Part shown: in pieces, positions 27,779 through 36,399 of the stretch
Position numbering within the stretch: the stretch's first letter is position 1
Layout of the letters: every line of letters begins with the position of its first letter
Assembly: GCA_963559605.1 (NCBI GenBank)
Contig: CAUWLL010000004.1
Coordinates: forward strand, 33,354 to 97,353
Reading direction: 5' to 3'
Length of the DNA: 64,000 nucleotides
Source: Dorea_D sp963559605
GTDB taxonomy: Bacteria; Bacillota; Clostridia; Lachnospirales; Lachnospiraceae
Translations under genes and position numbers: made by a program
Notes under the pieces: model-generated
What the model saw: the letters and a program-made list of their open reading frames with translations, nothing else
Databases searched by the model: none
Told to the model about the DNA's origin: nothing

Positions 27779-27983
27779 AGAAGGAAGTTTCCTGATTTAT
27801 TGTGTCGAAAAATATAAAAGTGAAAAGAATTTAACTCGTAAGCAGATTTCTGCACTTTTTACCAAATACCGTGTGTAGAAATATATTTATTCCTGCTTTG
27901 AGGCACTTCATACCACCGGCGAAAAGTACATTGTTGCAGATATTGATCTCTGTCTCTATATAGAAGCCAGACAGTCAGCATAA
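27771..27983 (+). pseudogene. DUF3791 protein, broken by a nonsense codon
   Basis: From ATG at 27771 (AGGAGG upstream) the frame reads MNKEGSFLIYCVEKYKSE, then ISALFTKYRV, a TAG at 27876-27878, and continues in the same frame with YIYSCFEALHTTGEKYIVAD, then IDLCLYIEARQSA. This matches what I recall of the DUF3791 family of about 70 residues, often found in toxin-antitoxin-like pairs with DUF3990. The single in-frame stop indicates recent inactivation. Confidence 0.6.
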
Positions 27984-28166
27984 AACTAATATAGTGTGAT
28001 TAAATACCACGCCTAATGCCGTTCCTACTCCTACACCAATGCATATCCCATACATCATTTCATTATATTTCTTAATGTTTTTTTCATAACTGTGCTCCTT
28101 TGCAAATTCAAATTTCACGCTTTCTTTCGTCTTATATGCTGTATCCAGCTTGTTATCTTTTTTCAA
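27975..28166 (-). CDS. Small single-helix membrane protein, possibly truncated
   Basis: A TTG-started frame of 63 residues: charged N-terminal half (KTKESVKFEFAKEHSYEKN) and a glycine-rich helix (MYGICIGVGVGTALGVVF). Such small proteins usually have a second Gly-rich helix, which is missing here. The 3' end overlaps the end of the DUF3791 pseudogene on the other strand, consistent with truncation by rearrangement. Function unknown. Confidence 0.35.
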   Translation of the reverse strand: MKKDNKLDTAYKTKESVKFEFAKEHSYEKNIKKYNEMMYGICIGVGVGTALGVVFNHTILVLC

Positions 28167-28338
28167 TTTCTTTTACTTTCTTCTGACAGAGCTTCAACAT
28201 TTTACAAACGGTGCAGTCCTGTTTTACTCCGGCCAATACCCTTCCAGAGCCTCCGCTAGCTCATCCAGATCGAGCACATGAATTTTCCGTCAAAGGTAGA
28301 TGAGAACGTCAGCAAGAAGGTCAGTGAAGATTTTTCAT

Positions 28339-29262
28339 CTATTGATAATTTTTTATTACAGTCATGGAATCGTGCTGCACAAACTGCTTGTCGGAAGATC
28401 GGCGGTTATAGTAAGTACGCTTGTAGGTATCTGGGTCAGGCAGAAGCAGAAATTCAGAAGGTGTACAGCCTGTAATTTCCTTGAACACACGGTTGAAGTT
28501 CCGGATATTATTGAAACCACAGCTCAGGGCAATATCGGTAAATTTCTTTTCTGTGTGACGTAGCTCATAGGCGACCCGTTCCACACGCACCATGTTCAAA
28601 TAGGTCACAAAATTGATTCCCATAAGCTTTTTGAATGTCTTGGAAAAATGACTGCGGCTGAAATTCATTCTGTCGGCAGCATATTCCAGAGTAATATTAT
28701 CGGTGTAGTGCAAATCAATATAAGTCAGAAGATCCTGCAGGTCGGAAAGAAGACGTGCTCTTTTTCCGTCTGGCATTTGCTCGGCATCGGCACGGGGATG
28801 ATATCTTTTTAAAAAAGCCCAGAAGGTTTGCAGAGAGGCGGTAATGACTTCCTCATAGAAGGGCTCCCGTTCCTTCAGCTCATGGGAAACCATGTCGATG
28901 AGCTGGAGAAGGCGATTGGCAAGACCGTATTGCCTAAGCTGCTGAGCTGTGACAAGAGAACAGACAAAACCCGGATTTTGAAAAAGCGGACTTAAGATAG
29001 AAGTGTCAAAAATAATAAAATCAAGAGAATTCTCCATTCCATGCGAATCACTGTAATGGATGGCTCCGCTTTCACAGATAGCCAGATCCCCGGCGTGGGC
29101 GACAAAAGTGTGATCGGTGATGGTTAAAGAGCAGCAGCCGGAGCGCATATAAATCAGTTCTATTTCCTTGTGCCAGTGGGCAAGAAACCCAATATTTTCA
29201 TAGCGTGAATGCCATACCATAAAATCAGAATCGTAGCTTCTCACTTCGTGAAAGGCTTTCAT
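28339..29262 (-). CDS. AraC-family regulator next to fucI
   Basis: The ATG at 29262 follows GAGGAGGAA; a longer frame to 29343 is not supported. The 307-residue protein has an N-terminal cupin-type sensing domain (HWHKEIELIYMRSG, LAICESGAIHYSDSHG) and a C-terminal double HTH with ITLEYAADRMNFSRSHFSKT and DIALSCGFNNIRNFNRVFKE, then GCTPSEF. It is divergent from L-fucose isomerase with about 200 nt between starts, so it probably controls fucI in response to fucose or a related metabolite. Confidence 0.92.
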   Translation of the reverse strand: MKAFHEVRSYDSDFMVWHSRYENIGFLAHWHKEIELIYMRSGCCSLTITDHTFVAHAGDLAICESGAIHYSDSHGMENSLDFIIFDTSILSPLFQNPGFVCSLVTAQQLRQYGLANRLLQLIDMVSHELKEREPFYEEVITASLQTFWAFLKRYHPRADAEQMPDGKRARLLSDLQDLLTYIDLHYTDNITLEYAADRMNFSRSHFSKTFKKLMGINFVTYLNMVRVERVAYELRHTEKKFTDIALSCGFNNIRNFNRVFKEITGCTPSEFLLLPDPDTYKRTYYNRRSSDKQFVQHDSMTVIKNYQ

Positions 29263-29474
29263 AAAGCAATTCCTCCTCTTTTCGTTCTCCCATGTACTTT
29301 CTGAGCAAAAAAACTGATATGAGGAAAGTATATCAATTAGCACAAAAAATGTCCATATAAAAACAGAAATTTACATGCAATTTTGAGAAAGGCCATTTAT
29401 AATGGAATCATGTGAAACCAGAAACAGAGTCCTGGAACTCTGGAGGAAAATAAAAGAAAATGGAGGGTTTGAAA

Positions 29475-31280
29475 GTGGAAAATAAGGCATTAGTTTGCGG
29501 TTATCCTGTAATCGGCATCCGCCCTGTAATCGACGGAAGACGTGGACCTATGAAGTTAAGAGAGAGTCTGGAGGATCAGACCATGGGTCTAGCGAAGGTT
29601 GCAAAGCAGCTGTTTGAAGAGAATCTTCGCTATTCCAATGGAGAGCCGGTTCGGATTGTCATTGCAGACACTACAATCGGACGCGTTCCGGAATCAGCAG
29701 CCTGTGCTGAGAAATTCCGTAAGGAAGGCGTTGACATTACATTGACTGTAACACCTTGTTGGTGCTATGGATCTGAGACGATGGATACGGATCCGTTTAC
29801 CATAAAGGGTGTTTGGGGCTTCAATGGAACAGAGAGACCGGGAGCTGTATATCTGGCATCTGTTCTGGCTACGCATGCACAGAAGGGACTTCCTGCATTT
29901 GGAATCTACGGACATGAGGTTCAGGATTATGATCAGGTTATGGAGATTCCGGATGATGTGAAGGAAAAGCTTCTTCGCTTTGGACGTGCAGCAGTGGCAG
30001 TAGCCAGCATGAAGGGTAAATCTTACCTGCAGATTGGTTCTGTATGTATGGGTATCGGCGGATCCATCATGGATCAGGCATTTATGGAAGAGTATCTTGG
30101 ACTGCGTGTAGAATCCGTAGACGAGGTAGAAATTCTTCGCCGTATGGAAGAAGGCATTTACAATAAAGAAGAGTTTGAGACGGCTCTTGCATGGACAAAA
30201 GCGCATTGCAAGGAAGGCCGTGATGACAATCCAGACTTTTTTAAATTCAGTCGCGAAGAGAAGGATAAGCAGTGGGAGTTTATCATCAAAATGTACTGCA
30301 TTATCAAGGATCTGATGCTGGGCAATCCGAATCTTCCGGAAGGCTTTGAAGAGGAGATGCTAGGACACAATGCCATTGCAGCAGGCTTCCAGGGACAGCG
30401 TCAGTGGACAGATCATTGGCCAAACTGCGACTATCCAGAGGCTGTTCTTAACTCATCATTCGATTTTGGCGGAAAGAAGGAGCCCCTGATTCTGGCCACA
30501 GAAAATGACATCCTGAATGGTCTTGGAATGCTCTTTATGAAGCTGCTGACAGGACGTGCACAAATTTTTGCAGACGTTCGCACCTTCTGGTCACCGGAGG
30601 CAACAAAGCGTGTAACAGGTTACAATCTGGAAGGCCGCGCAAAGGAGAGTGGTGGTATTATCCATCTTCTGAATTCCGGAGCAGCTTGCCTAGATGCATG
30701 CGGTGAGTGCAGAGACGAAGACGGAAATGCTGTTATGAAGCAGTGGTGGGATGTAACGAATGACGATATTAAGAAGATGACAGACGCAACCGTATGGTGC
30801 GAGGCTGGCTTCGACAACTTCCGCGGAGGCGGATTCTCCTCTCACTTTACAACAAGAACAGAGATGCCTGTTACCATGATTCGTCTGAATCTTGTAAAGG
30901 GACTCGGACCGGTTCTACAAATTGCAGAAGGCTGGACTGTAAACCTTCCGGATGATGTATCTGACACACTTATGGAGCGCACAAATCCCACATGGCCCTG
31001 CACATGGTTTACACCGAGATGTACAGGCGAGGGTGCATTCAAGAGTGCGTATGATGTCATGAATAACTGGGGTGCAAACCACGGAGCAATCAGCTACGGT
31101 CATGTTGGTGCAGATCTGATTACTATGTGCTCCATGCTGAGAATTCCGGTTTGCATGCATAATGTTCCGGAAGATCAGATTTTCCGTCCAGCTGCATGGA
31201 ATGCATTCGGTATGGACAAAGAGGGGCAGGACTACAGAGCATGCCAAGCATACGGACCGCTGTACAAGACCATCAGATAA
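29475..31280 (+). CDS. fucI: L-fucose isomerase
   Basis: Converts L-fucose to L-fuculose, the first step of phosphorylating fucose catabolism (manganese-dependent, cytoplasmic hexamer). Strong family matches are GIRPVIDGRRGPMKLRESLE, the Glu in LATENDILNGLG, the Asp in IFADVRTFW and the His in SYGHVGADL, corresponding to the metal and catalytic residues of E. coli FucI. I prefer the GTG at 29475, 7 nt after GGAGGG, giving 601 residues; an in-frame ATG at 29460 has its nearest ribosome site 13 nt away. FucK and FucA are not in the window. The gene is monocistronic and divergent from the AraC regulator. Confidence 0.94.
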   Translation: MENKALVCGYPVIGIRPVIDGRRGPMKLRESLEDQTMGLAKVAKQLFEENLRYSNGEPVRIVIADTTIGRVPESAACAEKFRKEGVDITLTVTPCWCYGSETMDTDPFTIKGVWGFNGTERPGAVYLASVLATHAQKGLPAFGIYGHEVQDYDQVMEIPDDVKEKLLRFGRAAVAVASMKGKSYLQIGSVCMGIGGSIMDQAFMEEYLGLRVESVDEVEILRRMEEGIYNKEEFETALAWTKAHCKEGRDDNPDFFKFSREEKDKQWEFIIKMYCIIKDLMLGNPNLPEGFEEEMLGHNAIAAGFQGQRQWTDHWPNCDYPEAVLNSSFDFGGKKEPLILATENDILNGLGMLFMKLLTGRAQIFADVRTFWSPEATKRVTGYNLEGRAKESGGIIHLLNSGAACLDACGECRDEDGNAVMKQWWDVTNDDIKKMTDATVWCEAGFDNFRGGGFSSHFTTRTEMPVTMIRLNLVKGLGPVLQIAEGWTVNLPDDVSDTLMERTNPTWPCTWFTPRCTGEGAFKSAYDVMNNWGANHGAISYGHVGADLITMCSMLRIPVCMHNVPEDQIFRPAAWNAFGMDKEGQDYRACQAYGPLYKTIR

Positions 31281-31420
31281 GAATTCTAGATAGGGAATGA
31301 CATATCCGGTCGTGCTATGTTAAAGGTATCACATGGCTGATACGAGGAAAAGATAGTGAATACATAGAAGGAGAGTTCTTTTTAGAATCCGAACTAAGTG
31401 ATTTTAGTAACCTGTAAAAA
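31281..31420 (+). pseudogene. Unidentified C-terminal coding remnant
   Basis: After fucI an open stretch reads CYVKGITWLIRGKDSEYIEG, then EFFLESELSDFSNL and stop, with no start codon or ribosome site. It looks like the tail of a lost gene. I cannot assign a family. Confidence 0.3.
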
Positions 31421-31458
31421 AACAGCATAGTCGTTAATAGCGGCTATGCCGTTTTTAT
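31421..31458 (+). terminator. Intrinsic terminator
   Basis: GCATAG-CG and CG-CTATGC arms (with one G-T pair) form a stem followed by TTTTT. It probably ends transcription coming from fucI. Confidence 0.7.
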
Positions 31459-31529
31459 GGAGAATGCGAAACTTTTTCTGTAAATAATGTTATGAAAGGT
31501 CTTCTATGATAAAATAAATTATCATGAGG

Positions 31530-31735
31530 AGGCCTTTTTACTACGGCAAGAGAAAAGAAACCTGTACACAAAGTACAAATGACAGATGGATTATCTCCAA
31601 TGAAATATATAAAATACATCTTATCCGATATGCCTAGAAGTGCATTTCTAGAGTATCCGGAGCATCTTGATGACTATCTTCCATAGAATCCATATGTACA
31701 AGAAATATGTAAATGATTGTCAACTCTTAATAATA
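31530..31735 (+). mobile_element. IS66-type transposase C-terminal remnant
   Basis: A start-less frame reads VHKVQMTDGLSPMKYIKYIL, then SDMPRSAFLEYPEHLDDYLP, then a TAG where the family has Trp, then NPYVQEICK. The order (a segment ending in a leucine-rich helix, then D-D-LPW) is that of the extreme C-terminus of IS66 transposases. No terminal repeats were found, so only a fragment remains. Confidence 0.55.
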
Positions 31736-31853
31736 TAAGAATGACAATCATTTTTTAATACACTATCTTATTTGACACTTACTGTTTATGCTGTATTTAT
31801 AGGCTTGCTAATTCCTTGCTAATCAGAAAATGACCCTCTTTCGTGAATTTTCT
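31736..31853. other. Gene-free AT-rich spacer
   Basis: Between the IS66 remnant and the tRNA terminator I see no reading frame, hairpin or promoter that I can support. Confidence 0.4.
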
Positions 31854-31918
31854 AAAAAGGTCAGAAAGCAACGCCGAAAACCCTTGTAAAATAAGGCTTT
31901 CGGCGTTGCTTTCTGACC
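31854..31918 (-). terminator. Long-stem terminator of tRNA-Arg
   Basis: A perfect 21-bp inverted repeat (31859-31879 and 31898-31918) with further inner pairing begins at the last bases of the tRNA and, on the minus strand, is followed by TTTTT. It is an unusually strong terminator. Confidence 0.85.
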
Positions 31919-31990
31919 TCCACGAGAAGATTTGAACTTCCGACCCCTCGCTTAGGAGGCGAGTGCTCTATCCTGCTGAGCTACGTGGAG
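31917..31990 (-). tRNA. tRNA-Arg(CCU)
   Basis: The cloverleaf folds cleanly on the minus strand: 7-bp acceptor (CTCCACG with CGTGGAG), D-arm GCTC/GAGC, anticodon stem CTCGC/GCGAG around CTCCTAA (anticodon CCT), and T-arm GGAAG-TTCAAAT-CTTCT (one G-T pair). The discriminator is G and CCA is not encoded. The 5' base is C rather than the usual G, which is unusual but paired. tRNA-Arg genes are common integration targets. Confidence 0.92.
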
Positions 31991-32306
31991 ATGTAAAAAA
32001 TTTAATTGAATTTAGTCCTGAACTAACAGCAAATCATAAATTTTTGCTCTTAAAGTGGTAGGTTGACGTAATTTTTAGGAGGCATCCCTCTATCCTGCTG
32101 AGGTACATGGACTTATATAAAATTTTTAGTATTGGCCAATTACTCCAACAATCCCTTAAGAGGATCCTGTTATATCCATTTAACTAAGGGAACAAATTGC
32201 CGATTCTCCGAACCGGCAATTCTGTTTATGATTATACTGTATTTATCCCCGTATGTCAAAGCCCTGTTTCAAATTATTCCAAAACTTTAAATTTTATTTC
32301 ACGAAA
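31991..32306. other. Gene-free interval with tRNA fragment and hairpin
   Basis: It contains a second, partial tRNA-Arg-like copy (32075-32112) and a hairpin at 32198-32218 (ATTGCCG/CGGCAAT), possibly the terminator of the protease gene. Nothing else is convincing. Confidence 0.5.
32075..32112 (-). pseudogene. tRNA-Arg(CCU)-like 5' half remnant
   Basis: On the minus strand the sequence follows the neighbouring tRNA from acceptor strand through CTCAGCAGGATAGAG and the anticodon loop GCCTCCTAA, then diverges completely. Only the 5' half is present. It sits about 85 nt from the intact tRNA, like one end of an old integration event. Confidence 0.65.
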
Positions 32307-35300
32307 TCACTTAATTTTTGCACTTTTGATCTTTGACCATGACGAGTACATTTTAACGGATCTTCCATTGATTCTTACTGTTTTATATGTCCGTATACGT
32401 ACATAATATTTTTTCTTTGCTTTGAGCTTTGTAAGTTTTACGGATGTCTTTTTATTTTTGATGATCTTTTTCTTTACACCGCTTTTAAAGTTCTTCTTTA
32501 AACTGTATTGAACCTCATAACCCGTCGTCTGCGTTTTTTGTTTCTTCCATTTTACCGTTAGCTTTTTCCTTCCCGGCGAAAGCTTGGAAAACTTTGTTCC
32601 TTTTGGCTGAATGGAAAATGTCTTCTCCGATGTTCCACTGTAATTTCCTCTGAACACTACCCTTATCGTATATTTTCCGACTGCTTTTCTGCCTCCCGGA
32701 TAATAAATGCTGTAATTGGACTTTGCCACTGTTCTTCCTGCACTGTCTTTTACAGACACGTCCGGTGTTCTGACTTTCCCGTTGTACACATAATTTACGG
32801 CAGACAAAGATATTGCCTTCGGATAAGCGATCACAGTCCGTCCGCTTTCTTTCTTACATCCTGAACATACCTTTCGGATATATCCGTTTTTAAAGGTCGT
32901 TGCCTTTACTGTCTGCGTAACATAGTTATGTTTATTTTGAGTAAAATTTTTCGTCTCTTTCAGACCACAGATACGGCAGGCACGTTCCTGTCGCCCGTCT
33001 GTGCAGGTTGAGTGTGTTGTTTTCCATTCGGTAAAACTATGTTTATTCTGAGTAAAATTTCTCGTCTCTTTATACCCGCACGACGGACAGATCCGTTCCT
33101 GTTGTCCACCTGTGCAAGTTTCACTTATCGTTTTCCATTCGGTGAAATTATGCACATGCTCCGGTAACTCTTTTGCAGTCTTTTTTGTTTTGACAACAAT
33201 TTTGTTATCCAGGTTTCTTACATAACTGATAAATAATTTATTTGTAGAGGACGTAAGCGAAAGTCTCTGAGCTGCGGCGTCGACATCCGTTCCCTCCTGT
33301 GTGTAACTATCGGTTTCCGCGTCGTAATGATAAACTTTTGTATTTCCTTCACCGGAAGCAGAAGATATAAGAATGTATATATTGCCATAAGTAACAGATA
33401 ATTTTGGCTCAAAAGAAGAAATCCCGGAAGCTTTTCCGATCTTCCATGCCTTTCCGTCGTAGCTTGCCATCTTCATTCCGTCGTTGTTTCCATATCCCGG
33501 ATCTCCGAGTGAAAGATATATTTTCCCGTCTACAGACACCATGTCATAGGTGTTTCCCACGCAAGAATCACTGCTTACATCTATAAATGAGGAGCCTTCG
33601 TCATACCGGAATACTTTGATCTTATTTCCTGTCGCCGCTCTTACCGATACATATGCTTTCCCGTCTAAATCAGTGATTTTAGGCTGTCCACACATATCAC
33701 GGAAATATTCTCCCAGTTTCTGAAATTTATTATTTTCTATCTTCCCGAGAGTAGCTTTCATGCTATCGGAAACATAAGCTATATAGAGTGTTCCGCCTAT
33801 ATCTTTTATATCAAAATCTGAACAAGAATCGGTTGTAGCTGTTACATCGCTCCAGACACCACTCTCATTGCATTTTTTTATATAAACTTTAGAATTTGAG
33901 AGGTATGCAAAATACAACTCATTTTTATGAGAAAATATTTTCTGACTGATGCTGTCTTTTCCTATGCTGATACTGCCTCCAAATGTACTCCATTTATCTT
34001 GCGCGTATTTATACAGCTGTACTTTTCCACCTGTATTTGTGAGAAGATGCTGTGTCCCATAACAGGTGATCATACTCGTATTTTTATATGAACTTCCGGT
34101 ATTACTGTCTATAAAACCTGTATCTTTCCACAAGTCATAATCTTCGACTCCCGGTATAGATACGTCCAACGTCATCTGGCTGTTGTTTCCGTCGTCTCTT
34201 CTCGTTACATTACTGATTACAATCCCGGAATTTGTCCCATCCGAAAATGTCAGCGCTCCGTCTGTCAGTTTCTTATTTGGATCGACATGTCCGATCGTCG
34301 TTCTTCCGTCTTTTCCGGTTAGCGCCGCGTTCATTACCGTCAGATTTTCATTATAAGATCCATTTTGATTCGTACCATATCCGGGCTGTCCTTTTTGCGG
34401 GCGGAAAACATAAATCCCTGTCTTTCCATGGTTATTACTAAGCGCTTCAACTGTTGTATTTACCCGGTATACGATCACACCGGATCTTTCATCTGTGAAC
34501 GCAGCGTCCAGAGAATCCTCATTGTCACCGCCTCCCGTATATCTTGCCCCCGCCTTTCTGTATTCCACCACGAAAAATTCATGGGAATTAAGAGGCGACT
34601 TTAAAATATACGCCTGGTTTCCGTCCGCCTTGTTCTGTGTATCCAGTATAAGTCTGGTACTTTCTGTCACCGTTTCTATATCCAGCCAATCCGTAAATTT
34701 CATACGAAGGTATGCCAGAGGATAAGACAGCTTATATGTTGCGGAAGCCATAATATCCCATATAAATACCGGATGTATACACGGTTCCGCAGGATCGGCC
34801 AAACTTCCCCTATAAAGATCGGGATACCCTAAAGAATGCAGAAATTCATGGACGATAACGCCTGACTGTTGATCTTCTATCCTTTCTGTATTCAACATGT
34901 TATATGTCCCAATCCCTTTACCGTTCCATCGGAAGTTCGGATCGGGATAATCACTTTTATGAGAAACCAGTGTTCCACTTGAAGAAGTGCTTCCTGACAA
35001 TGAATTTTTCATAACAATAGTCAGGTTATCCACAAAACCGTCTCCGTCATAGTCTAATATCTGGTCTTTTACATCGGGAACGCTTTTCAATACCTGTTCA
35101 ATAACGGTTATATCAACATCTTTCTCTAAAGCTTCTTTTTCCGTCACAGTAAGCTTACAGGAAGTAATCTTCGTTCCGTCATCCTGCGGAAATATATTAT
35201 GTACTTCAAATTTTCCGTAGGACACTGTTTCCAGATAATTTTTCATCGACCTTCCGTAATTTCCGTTATAATACTTTATGATTTTATCCCGATTTTCTTT

Positions 35301-35474
35301 TTTCGTAAAATACGCTGCGTCAGCATCTGCATTTTCCCCTGAAAAATGTGCAAACAATACGATATTTGCATATTCTCTTCTTTTTGCGTCAGATGCCTTC
35401 GCTTCAACTCTTATATCTGCAATTCCGATAAAGCAACAAAGCATTATACATAAAAATATTATTTTTCTTCTCAA
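32307..35474 (-). CDS. Secreted M6-type zinc metalloprotease with Cys-repeat, Ig-like and FN3 tail
   Basis: A 1055-residue extracellular protein. Residues 1-26 are a signal peptide. The zinc motif HEFLHSLGYPDLY (HExxHxxGxxD, first His at about 209) and DYDGDGFVDN mark an M6/immune-inhibitor-A-like peptidase. The middle (about 440-770) has propeller-like repeats with recurring 'FDIKDIGGTLYIAY' style text. Residues 773-883 carry two near-identical 38-residue units (HxFTEWK-C-RxCPxCG-ETxNFTQNKH) and a third degenerate one, then an Ig-like domain (about 884-957) and a basic fibronectin III-like end. No LPxTG or membrane anchor is visible, so it is probably released or held by charge. Substrate unknown. 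Confidence 0.88.
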   Translation of the reverse strand: MRRKIIFLCIMLCCFIGIADIRVEAKASDAKRREYANIVLFAHFSGENADADAAYFTKKENRDKIIKYYNGNYGRSMKNYLETVSYGKFEVHNIFPQDDGTKITSCKLTVTEKEALEKDVDITVIEQVLKSVPDVKDQILDYDGDGFVDNLTIVMKNSLSGSTSSSGTLVSHKSDYPDPNFRWNGKGIGTYNMLNTERIEDQQSGVIVHEFLHSLGYPDLYRGSLADPAEPCIHPVFIWDIMASATYKLSYPLAYLRMKFTDWLDIETVTESTRLILDTQNKADGNQAYILKSPLNSHEFFVVEYRKAGARYTGGGDNEDSLDAAFTDERSGVIVYRVNTTVEALSNNHGKTGIYVFRPQKGQPGYGTNQNGSYNENLTVMNAALTGKDGRTTIGHVDPNKKLTDGALTFSDGTNSGIVISNVTRRDDGNNSQMTLDVSIPGVEDYDLWKDTGFIDSNTGSSYKNTSMITCYGTQHLLTNTGGKVQLYKYAQDKWSTFGGSISIGKDSISQKIFSHKNELYFAYLSNSKVYIKKCNESGVWSDVTATTDSCSDFDIKDIGGTLYIAYVSDSMKATLGKIENNKFQKLGEYFRDMCGQPKITDLDGKAYVSVRAATGNKIKVFRYDEGSSFIDVSSDSCVGNTYDMVSVDGKIYLSLGDPGYGNNDGMKMASYDGKAWKIGKASGISSFEPKLSVTYGNIYILISSASGEGNTKVYHYDAETDSYTQEGTDVDAAAQRLSLTSSTNKLFISYVRNLDNKIVVKTKKTAKELPEHVHNFTEWKTISETCTGGQQERICPSCGYKETRNFTQNKHSFTEWKTTHSTCTDGRQERACRICGLKETKNFTQNKHNYVTQTVKATTFKNGYIRKVCSGCKKESGRTVIAYPKAISLSAVNYVYNGKVRTPDVSVKDSAGRTVAKSNYSIYYPGGRKAVGKYTIRVVFRGNYSGTSEKTFSIQPKGTKFSKLSPGRKKLTVKWKKQKTQTTGYEVQYSLKKNFKSGVKKKIIKNKKTSVKLTKLKAKKKYYVRIRTYKTVRINGRSVKMYSSWSKIKSAKIK

Positions 35475-35508
35475 ACAGATTCCTCCATTATATTTTCTCT
35501 CTACTTGA

Positions 35509-36387
35509 TCAATCTAAATTTATCTTGCCTTGCAGCCATATATTTCCTTTGAACCTTCGCCCTTCCGCCGGTTCTCCTATGAGATTCTGAACCGGAACAC
35601 AAACAGCTAAGGTCATATTATTTACCTCTAATTCCAACGTATAAATTTCTTCTTTTGTAAGTTCATTTGTAACTCTGCCGACTTCTTTGATCGTACCCAT
35701 GATCGCATACTGGTCGCATTCTACGCCGAAAGGCATCATATATGTATCTACAATACTAAATACATCTTCTGTAACCAGTCTGCGCGACACCTTTGAATAC
35801 GTGTCAATATCATTTAATGTGAGACTTTCAATTGCCACAGGATCTCCGCTTTTTGCCGCAGTTACAAGCATTCTCCTGTTTTCTGTCTCACGCTCTTGCC
35901 GCCGCTGCTGTTCTTCATCTTTCAGCAGCGGCAATAAAATCGTACCCTGATTGCACAAACCGGATAATGTAACAGATGTAAAACGTTCTGACAAATCTCT
36001 TCCTCTGCTTTTCTTTTCATATTCCGCCGAATTTACCAGATGAAAAATAATACTGATCCCAACTTTCGCATCCTCACAGACACCCACGTAGGCTTCTCTG
36101 TCAATTCTTCGCTCGACCAAAACATCCGCGTAGGTAGTAATATGATCTCCGAAAAAATATGGTGCGTAAAATTCTCTCTGAAAATACTCATCCACGTCCA
36201 TATTACCAACCACGGAAATTCCCATATTCTTTGCAAAATCTTTTCGGAACTCGCAGTAATCCGTATTTTCATCATCAGAGATTATGTCATGCTGTGTAAA
36301 ATCAATTTCCACCTGCCGCAAAATATCATCCAGTGCTTTTTTCCCTTTTATGCCGCCAAAACCGATGGCTGTCAAGTATTGATGCAT
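35509..36387 (-). CDS. DUF3881-like conserved protein
   Basis: I do not know its function. The 292-residue protein starts MHQYLTAIGFGGIKGKKALD, lacks a signal peptide and membrane helices, and has a Glu/Arg-rich helix (about 160-180) before the text DPVAIESLTLNDIDTYSKVS. I recall this family as DUF3881, mainly in Lachnospiraceae and often next to serS, as here (12 nt downstream of serS). It ends just before the protease gene, which has its own signal peptide and spacing. An AGAGGA site precedes the ATG. Confidence 0.7.
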   Translation of the reverse strand: MHQYLTAIGFGGIKGKKALDDILRQVEIDFTQHDIISDDENTDYCEFRKDFAKNMGISVVGNMDVDEYFQREFYAPYFFGDHITTYADVLVERRIDREAYVGVCEDAKVGISIIFHLVNSAEYEKKSRGRDLSERFTSVTLSGLCNQGTILLPLLKDEEQQRRQERETENRRMLVTAAKSGDPVAIESLTLNDIDTYSKVSRRLVTEDVFSIVDTYMMPFGVECDQYAIMGTIKEVGRVTNELTKEEIYTLELEVNNMTLAVCVPVQNLIGEPAEGRRFKGNIWLQGKINLD

Positions 36388-36399
36388 ATTGTCATCCTC

